From contig JAAAIG010000956.1 of assembly GCA_015852425.1 (NCBI GenBank), positions 1 to 13,852 on the forward strand: a DNA stretch of 13,852 bases, written 5' to 3'. This document shows, piece after piece, positions 1 through 9,400 of this stretch; the first letter of the stretch is position 1; each line of letters starts with the position of its first letter. The notes beneath the pieces are model-generated. The model saw only the letters and a list, made by a program, of their open reading frames with translations. It had not been told where the DNA came from and did not search any database. The translations under genes and the position numbers were made by a program. The DNA comes from Gryganskiella cystojenkinii. Taxonomy: Eukaryota; Mortierellomycota; Mortierellomycetes; Mortierellales; Mortierellaceae.

Positions 1-2585
<2,585 letters not shown>

Positions 2586-2722
2586 ATACAACTACAAGAT
2601 AGATACAAGAATAAACAAGACGTCACAACACGGCAATGATGGATAACGTGAACAAATGGTCGTTTGCCCGAGAGCTCTTGTTTTATGAATGTTGTACAAA
2701 AAAAATAATTAAGAATAAAAAG
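2586..2722. other. Convergent 3' intergenic space
   Basis: These 137 bp separate the stop codons of two genes that face each other (ABC transporter on +, permease on -). The space is AT-rich, and its + strand AATAAA motifs make overlapping 3' UTRs plausible. No open frame of note is seen in it. Confidence 0.7.
2610..2615 (+). terminator. Candidate poly(A) signal of the ABC transporter gene
   Basis: AATAAA lies 25 bp after the ABC stop codon. A second AATAAA at 2714-2719 would extend the transcript almost to the antisense permease stop. Which one is used cannot be told from sequence. Confidence 0.5.
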
Positions 2723-5504
2723 TTACTTTGTAGTGGGAAGAGTGGTACCGGATAGAGACTCTTCTGGTTCAAGCGTTCCCATGTGCCGTTGCTGCTGCTC
2801 CTGCTGACGCTGATGCTGTTCTTGTTGGTACTGTTGGTACTGTTGGTCCTGGTATATTTGCATCTCATGGATTTCTGCTTCCGGACAGGAGTCTTGTCGA
2901 TTAAACCGGCGTGCGAGCTGTCGCTCATATTGCCTCCGTAAATCGTCATCCGTGTAGCCCTGGTACGCTACTGGCTCGCCTACGCTGTTGACAGAATAGT
3001 TCTCGTGTATAACACGCATTGGCTCATCAGACACGATCCTGGGATTGTTGACTTCAGAGTGTGATCGACCGTAGACGAGGTAAACGAGGACACCGACGGC
3101 CATCCAGACCAACAAACGGATGATAGCCTCTCTCTTTGCGCCCTGCAGCAAGAGCAAGGAACTTGCAGCACCGATGCCAGGAAGCAAGAACGGCCCTGTC
3201 ATAGTGTGGTGAGTGTGATAGTTCAATAGCATTTTAGCATAATACCAAAATGACCGTCCGCTTAATACGTTCCGCAATACAAAAGGTTCGAGACATTCCA
3301 TGCAAGCGCATGTGTGGCTTACCTCCGGGCACTTTGAAACGCCTGGGGACTGTCTTGCGGGTATAACGGAGGATGATCACTCCAATGTTGACAACAAAGA
3401 AGGCAAAGATGGTTCCGACCGAGGACATATCACTGAGAACTCCAATAGGCAAGAGTCCTCCACAGATTGCACACACAGTTCCTGAGACAAGTGTACTCAC
3501 GTAAGGTGTCTATTCCGTTAAAAGAGTACGTAGCAGTAAGTTAAATGGATCGCGGAGAAAAGAAAAGCGCGGAGGCAAAAAAAAAAAAAAGAAAGAAAGA
3601 AAGAGGTCATAGAAGCTCACCTTGTACTTGGGATGAACTTTGGCAAAGACACGAGGGATCATACCATCGTTCGCCATGGCATAAAACACACGCGGCTGTG
3701 CAATCAAAAGAACCAAGATAACGGACGTTGTCGCGGCCAAGGCGCCAATCTCGGTCAGGATCACAAGCCAGTGCATGTGCGTCAACTTGACGGTATAAAC
3801 CAGTGGAGATCCCACGACAATATCCTTGTAATTCGCGACGCCGACGGTGACTACACTCAGGGCGATATAGATGGTCGCGCTGATCAATAGCGTCATCATA
3901 ATACCTACGGGCAAGTTTACCTGTGGTTCCTTTGCTTCCTGAGCTGTTGTTGACACGCTGTCGAATCCAATGTAGGCGAAAAAGACTGTGGAAGCACCTT
4001 GTAGCAGACCTGAGACACCAAACTCTCCATAAGTACCAGAGTTGGGAGGGATATAGGGGTGATAATTTTCCTTCTTGATGAAGGGAATCAAGGCAAAGAT
4101 CATGATCAGCAAGACGACGATCTTGAAGGCGACAAGGACATTGTTGATCCTGGCAGTGAAACTGATCCCAAAGTAAATAGTGACTGTGACGATCATGGAA
4201 ATGACAAAGGCGGGGGCGTTGAAGATGGATCCTGAGCGTCTAAAGGCATTGTTGCTCCATAGGATCGGGGCATTGGTCCAACGATTTCCAACGTCGACAT
4301 TGAACGCATCCGCAAAGAACGAGACAAAGTATTGGGACCAGCCGACGGACACTGTTGCGGCTCCAATCATGTATTCGAGGATCAAGTTCCATCCAATGAT
4401 CCAGGCGGCCAGCTCACCCAAGGTAGCGTAGGCGTATGTGTAAGCTGAGCCGGCAATGGGGATCATGGAGGCCATCTCGGAATAGGAGAGAGCGGCAATG
4501 CCAGAGACAATACCTCCGAGGATGAACGAGACTGTCACGGAGGGACCGGCTTGGGCTGTAGCAGCATTGCCTGGACACAAGAAAAACAAAGTTGCTCAGT
4601 GTTGGGTCAAACAAGCCGAAAAATTAAGCTCGCGGTCTAGGCTCGATTAACAAATGCCTGAGAGGATGGTATTCCGTGCACGGCAGTAGTATACTCACCA
4701 AGGAGAACAAAGACTCCGGTGCCAACGACTGCACCTGAGAGCAAAAGAAGTAAAAGTTCAAGACATGGTGCGGCGTATGTATTAGTCTTTAGAATGAGGG
4801 TTTGAAACTGGAAAAAGAAAAGAAGAGGTTCCTCTCACACGAGTGCGGTGGTGTGCTTTTTTGGTCGATCGTTGGAAGGAAAGCATGGACGGTTGCACTT
4901 TTTAATTTTTTTTTTGTGGTTTGCGCCCCTCAACCACGGTTGTTTCCCGCGCGTCGTTGTTTGTGCTTGGCATGGTCGGGCGAAGAAGGTGGTGTTTAAT
5001 GCAGGGGTAAAGCACATACACTTCCCACTCGGAGATCAAATGGCTCACGTCTCTTTTGTACTTTTTTTGTCAACAGGGTTTCTGTCATTTTTTTTTTCTG
5101 TCTTTTTTTTCATTTTCGATTGTCCTGCAAAAGAGCGTCGGATTATCCATTTCCTGTGCTTGTTTAGTTCTTCCTGCATAGCTGGTTCTTTGTTTACCGC
5201 TCAATTGGTCAAATATAGCAGTATGTAATTAATTCCGTGCTTTTGGGATGCGAGCGTGTGAAGAGAGAAAGAAAGAAAGAAAGGGTCGAAAGAATGGAAG
5301 ACGGTAATTACCAAGACCAACAAACGTCAGTTCGACAGGACCAAGGGAACGGTTGAACCTGGACTCTGCCTCTTCTACCGTGTACTCGAGACGGGCGAGG
5401 GTCTGGATAGCGATGAGTCTCCGGGCATGGTATCGAAGCTTTGATTCGTTGGGCTTTTGGAACGGGGTCTGGCCAGTGTAGTAGTAGCCCTCGTCCTCGT
5501 CCAT
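2723..5504 (-). CDS. Cationic amino acid transporter-like APC permease, five exons
   Basis: Exons on the minus strand, 5' to 3': 5504-5312, 4734-4699, 4570-3621, 3509-3323, 3195-2723 (stop TAA). Introns: 4735-5311, 4571-4698, 3510-3620, 3196-3322. Phases agree throughout and the total is 612 codons. The protein is a polytopic amino acid/H+-type carrier of the APC superfamily. The helix-breaking TM1 motif AVVGTGVFVLLG is at residues 66-77. Exon 3 has GSAYTYAYATLGELAAWIIG and the stretch FFAYIGFDSVSTTAQEAKEP, a hallmark of CAT/SLC7-type carriers. The C-terminal exon holds two more hydrophobic segments (LLPGIGAASSLLLL and LLVWMAVGVLVYLVYG), matching the extra C-terminal module (AA_permease_C) of 14-helix CAT proteins. 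A Gln-rich hydrophilic tail follows (around YQDQQYQQYQQEQ). I chose ATG 5504 because it is the first in-frame ATG and the 271 bases before it contain no ATG on this strand. Membrane location and exact amino acid are inferred from family only. Confidence 0.93.
3569..3606. repeat. Poly(A) and (GAAA)n tract in permease intron 3
   Basis: A run of 14 or so A followed by GAAA repeats on the + strand (T-rich on the transcribed strand), just inside the donor of intron 3510-3620. It is simple low-complexity sequence. Confidence 0.8.
4735..5311 (-). other. Long first intron (577 bp) of the permease gene
   Basis: It is bounded by GTAATT (from 5311 downward) and CTCAG (ending 4735). It joins codon G|GT in the TM1 motif, so the boundaries are well supported. 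At 577 bp it is four to seven times longer than the other introns of this gene and of the ABC gene. It contains homopolymer T runs on the + strand (about 4898-4918 and 5063-5112) and a GAAA microsatellite. I see no conserved coding exon in it; the short open frames on either strand look like chance. Confidence 0.8.
5264..5283. repeat. (GAAA)n microsatellite in permease intron 1
   Basis: About four to five GAAA units on the + strand, close to the donor of the 577-bp intron. The same motif occurs in intron 3 of this gene at a similar place near the donor. Confidence 0.75.
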
Positions 5505-5799
5505 CGGTCCCGGGCCTTGTATGCTGGGGATGGGTGGTTGGAGAATAAGGGTTTGGTCCGGCAAGAGGGGATGGATTGGACGGATGTAATGAACGAAAAT
5601 ATAAAAAAAGGAAGAATGCGTGGAGGTGGGTACGAATTGAGCTGAAGATGAGAAAGATCAAGTTGGAAGAAAAAGAGGAGAAAGTAGAGGGAATAGAAAG
5701 AGTGAGAGGACAGAGGCGGCAATGAAAGGAGTACGAGTCAAAGGATGTGTAGGAAGAGGGAGAGGAAATGATTGACATGGACGGGTGGGAGAAAAAAGA
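5505..5799 (-). promoter_or_regulatory. Pyrimidine-rich, ATG-free leader of the permease gene
   Basis: On the minus (transcribed) strand this stretch is dominated by C and T (the + strand 5640-5770 is almost all G and A). From 5775 down to 5505 it has no ATG. It is best read as 5' UTR and core promoter. The long open frames across it are Ser/Leu/Phe-rich artefacts of composition. Confidence 0.65.
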
Positions 5800-5805
5800 T
5801 TTATA
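5800..5805 (-). promoter_or_regulatory. TATA-like box of the permease gene
   Basis: TATAAA on the minus strand, 295 bp before the chosen ATG (5504). The only ATG between the box and the start is at 5776-5778, about 22 nt after the box, where transcription would be expected to begin. A transcript starting below about 5775 would have a pyrimidine-rich leader with no ATG at all. Confidence 0.5.
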
Positions 5806-5904
5806 AAGAATGAGGAGGTGAACAGTAAAGACAATAATAATGTAATATGTGTGATCAGATTACTTTTTTTTTTTTTAAAATCCCTTCACCCATTGTCTCT
5901 TTCT

Positions 5905-5946
5905 CCATCCAATCCCATCCAATCCCATCCAATCCAATCCAATCCA
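5905..5946. repeat. Tandem CCAAT array in the divergent promoter
   Basis: A CCATCCAATC decamer repeats about three times and then collapses into CCAAT pentamers. This gives five CCAAT boxes at 5909, 5919, 5929, 5934 and 5939, all in the same orientation. CCAAT is the core site of the fungal CCAAT-binding (HAP/CBC) complex. Spacing of 10, 10, 5 and 5 bp is too tight for simultaneous binding of five complexes. It may equally be a plain microsatellite-like expansion. It sits between two divergent genes and could serve either. Confidence 0.6.
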
Positions 5947-6346
5947 TTTGCCATTACATTAATCTCTCCCCTCTCTTCTTTTCTCCATTAATTCATTCGA
6001 TCGCGCACTTTCTCTCCTCCTCCCTTCTCCGCTGTTCATCCCCTTTTTGTATTTGTTTTTTTGAGCACATCATTATTCTCTTTCCTTCATTCATTTCAAT
6101 TTATTCTTTTCATTCCCTCTCTTCCTTTGACAATCAACGCCACCACCCCTTTTCTCTTCAACGGCGCGCTTCTTTCTTGCCAAACCAAAAAAACGAAACG
6201 CCCTTTTCCTCCCAACCCTTTTGTCCGTCTGGGGTATCACTCTCAGTGTTCAATTGTATCGTTTTGTTTGCCTATCTGGCAAGTAGAACATCCCTCCGCT
6301 CTTCGTTTCTCTCTTCCAGACACTTTTCGACTATCTTGACACAAGC

Positions 6347-6376
6347 ACCACCACCACCACCACCACAACAACAACG
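6347..6376 (+). repeat. (ACC)n(CAA)n triplet run in the leader
   Basis: About seven ACC triplets pass into three CAA/AAC triplets some 85-110 bp before the start codon. Simple repeat, probably transcribed as 5' UTR. Confidence 0.7.
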
Positions 6377-6459
6377 ATACAACGCTGGCATCAACCTCCT
6401 GGCATATACATACCCTCCCGTGCGTACCCCTCTTCTTCTTTTTTGTTTCCTCGTCCTAG

Positions 6460-9400
6460 ATGGCCCTCTCAGTCTCGGCCATCAAGCCCAAGAAGAAGAG
6501 ATCTGCCGTTGTTCTTGGATGCGACCAATGCAGGCGTAGAAAGGTAAATAGAAAACAGCACCAAACCACGCACCGGAGAATAGACACCGACGCAACAAAA
6601 CAACGTGGACGCAAACAAATCCCTTTTTTTTCTGTCCCCCCGCCCATTTCTCGTGGATCCTTCTATTCCTGACTCAGTGTGTGAGTGATTTTTTTCCCTC
6701 TTTTGTCCCCCCTGTGGATCCACATCGGTTGTTGCACTTCATCGTACAGTACCTATTTCACTACTTTTTTTTGCTCTATAACGAGAGAAAGGGAGAAAGA
6801 GAGCTCGAAGTGGGCGGCACCGCCATTGAGAAATATCTCTGCTGCGCACATCATCAAATACAAACACAAACAAACGAAACACTTTTTTTTCACAGGAGCA
6901 CCTATCTTGATACCTCCACACGAACGCCCACACGCACACACAGACACACACACGCACACACAGACACACACACACCACGCTGCATCAACGATCAAAAACA
7001 CACGCCACTTAAACACATACACACCTTGCCCTGTCACAACTCCAACAACAACCAAACACACCTCCAAAGAGAGTAACAAAAGTGGAGTCACCCAATTTCA
7101 GTTCTGTTCAAGTTCAACCACACATCCCTCCAAACTTTGTTTCAATGCTTTTCGGTTTGAGTTCGGCTCCTGTTTGTCCATTCCTCTTTACAAATCAGCC
7201 ACGGCAGATAACATTGTAATTCTTCCATCCGGTGCACCAGCTTAACCTCCGGCAAACAACCGTAATCCCCGTGCCAGGATTCTTTACCTTCTTCCCAAAG
7301 ACTACTTGTTGTGCGCCGGGGAACTGGAACAACTTGCTGGTTTTTTTGAGTTGCTCACTCTTTTTTCGAGGGTGCCTTTCCTTGCTGCGGGTTGTCGCAG
7401 GGACAGGAGTTGGTATGGCAAATGTTTTTTTTGTTTGGTGTTTCGTGCGACCAAACTTTTTTTCTCTTCTGCTCTGCCAAGGAAGGAAGGCAACCTGGAC
7501 GGCGTAGATGTCTAACGCAAAAATGTACCCACGGATATGGCTTGGCATTTTTTTCCCTCTCCCTCGAGCCTTGGCCTTGTTCGATGGCTATGAGTCGATT
7601 TCTTTTTTCCAATAACTTGGCCTCATCATTGGCTAGTTATCGGGTGTTGCTACCACACAGGCCGCAACAAGCTGGCGCACACCTCACGCAACGACCTGTC
7701 AAGGTCGTTTCTTTTCTGGTCCAAAAATTACCCCCGCCAAAGCTTATTTCTTTATCACATTCTATTTTGTTTTCTTACTGGACGGTCTTGAGGAGACCTC
7801 TCGGCATTGATCCTTTTTCATTGAACATTTTAACCGCCGCTTCCTTCTTTTTTGTCTCGGAAAGAAAACGGAACAATAGACACTTCTCACGCCAGATCGG
7901 CATGCGATAACAGAAACTAATCGGCTTGAATCATCAAGGGCCGATCTTTTCACTCACCTCCAGTCAATCGGCCAATGAAAGAGAGTGACACGAAATAACC
8001 GACCTTCCCTCTCTCTCTCTCTCTCTCTCGCTGCAATATATGCAATATAGACAAAATGCGATCAAGCTAGGCCAACTTGTGGACCTTGTCTATATGCAGG
8101 ATTGATGGAATGTACGTTCCTACTGGGAAAAACGCCTGCCTCGAAACGTAAAAAGCCTCATTCCGAGGTCGAGATCCTGGAAGCGAGACTGGAGACGATC
8201 GAGTCCAGATACACTGAGCGATTGAATCAAATGGAAAACTTGCTGAGCAAAGTCATGCCCGGTACCTCAGATGAACCAGGATCGTCTTCTTCGGCTGCAG
8301 GACAGCCACAGTCCTCTTCCTCATCGTCCAAACGTAGCGCTCCAAGTGGTATCACAATCAGCTCTCCTATGGATGCGGATGATGGCTGGCAAGACATGAA
8401 CTCACCTCAGGAACGACAATTGCCGTACGATCAATGGAGTCAAGGTGTAAGCAGCCCAAACATGGTGTGTGGATCCTAATGTGATGCATTTCGAGTGTCA
8501 TGTGGATTTAGGTCAAACTTGGGTTTTGCAAGAACTAATTTTTTTCTCTTTTCTCTTGGATTGTTCACGAATCACGAAATAGACAATGGACACCGTCAGA
8601 ACGCCGACTATGAACGCTCTTTCAATGGATCTTGTTGGGTCCGCGTCTGGGTCTGGGTCTGGGTCTGGATCAGGACCGGGATCGGGGCGATTAGCTTTTC
8701 TAAAGGAAGAGCCGGTCTCTGAACCGCTCTTTACGCCAGAGTTTCAGGTAAATGGCCATTTCGTCCTCTGTTTTTTTGTCATTGCATGCTACCCGGCTTT
8801 TCTGAGTAGATCTTCCCAACTAACTCTGCAATGTGCTTTTTGGGCGTATAGTCTCGATCTCTGAAGTCACCGGCATCTTCGATAGCACCCTCTCTCTCTA
8901 ACGTCGATCATATACACGAAGACAACAATAACAACAACAGTAGTGATGATGAAGGCGATCTTGGAGAACTAGCCGCGACTCTGGACAAACTACGACTTTT
9001 TGATGCCTCTGTCTATTTCGGCAAAGGATCCATGCTCTTTACCTCTACTGACCAAAACCAGTTTTGGGACGAGGAAATCTCGTTTGACGTACACGATGTT
9101 CCGCATGCCGATATCCCTGTGGAAGCTACGATACTGCCGCCCGTCGAAGTGATCGATGCACTCTTTGACGTGTACTACCGAGTATGTTTTTCTAGTTTAT
9201 GTTTTTACAGACATGTTTTTGATAATTTGGTGGCAAAGATTATTAATTTTTTTATTTTTTTTTTTTTAATTTGCATGCGTTTGTCCTTGTGCTCATCGCA
9301 GCATTACTACCCATACCTGCCGATGATCCAGAAAACGACGCTGCTTCAAGCTTTAGAGGACAGATTCGAGCCCCAGAGCATATTCTTGTTGAATGCAGTC

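Larger units (their letters stand above)
5850..6459 (+). promoter_or_regulatory. Leader and promoter of the zinc-cluster regulator
   Basis: These 610 bases hold no ATG on the + strand, while two ATGs lie just before (5840 and 5847). The stretch is strongly C/T-rich to about 6180, then mixed, with an ACC/CAA triplet run near 6347-6376. The bases TCCTAG directly before ATG 6460 would also fit a splice acceptor, so a 5' UTR intron is possible but no clear donor is seen. Transcription probably starts somewhere after 5850. Confidence 0.55.
6544..8050 (+). other. 1507-bp intron splitting the zinc cluster
   Basis: Donor GTAAAT at 6544, acceptor ATATAG at 8049-8050, phase 0. Joining gives RRRK|TKCDQARPTCGPC, a perfect zinc cluster, so both ends are well supported. 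It is more than ten times longer than the gene's other introns (80-136 bp). Inside are a CA-rich tandem repeat (6929-6975), poly-T stretches, and a (CT)10 tract near the acceptor. No exon with family similarity, RNA gene or mobile element is recognisable; its open frames are low-complexity. Confidence 0.85.

Noticed and set aside
4802..5228. Overlapping open frames on both strands inside the permease intron
   Set aside because: Low-complexity translations of T/A runs. The flanking splice sites reconstruct the TM1 motif exactly, leaving no room for a coding exon.
5308..5778. 156-residue minus-strand open frame starting at ATG 5778, as a possible upstream ORF of the permease
   Set aside because: The ATG lies only about 22 nt after the TATA-like box and is probably outside the transcript. 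The product is Ser/Leu/Phe-rich from a pyrimidine tract.
5905..5946. Short regular repeats as a possible CRISPR array
   Set aside because: Units are 10 bp or less with no unique spacers, in a clearly eukaryotic promoter.
5847..6539. 230-residue + strand open frame overlapping the regulator start out of frame
   Set aside because: Its product is Ser/Phe/Pro low-complexity from the CT-rich leader, and it overlaps exon 1 of the zinc-cluster gene in another frame.
6685..7245. 186-residue His/Thr-rich open frame on the + strand
   Set aside because: Produced by the CA repeat within the intron; no domain and no splice logic.
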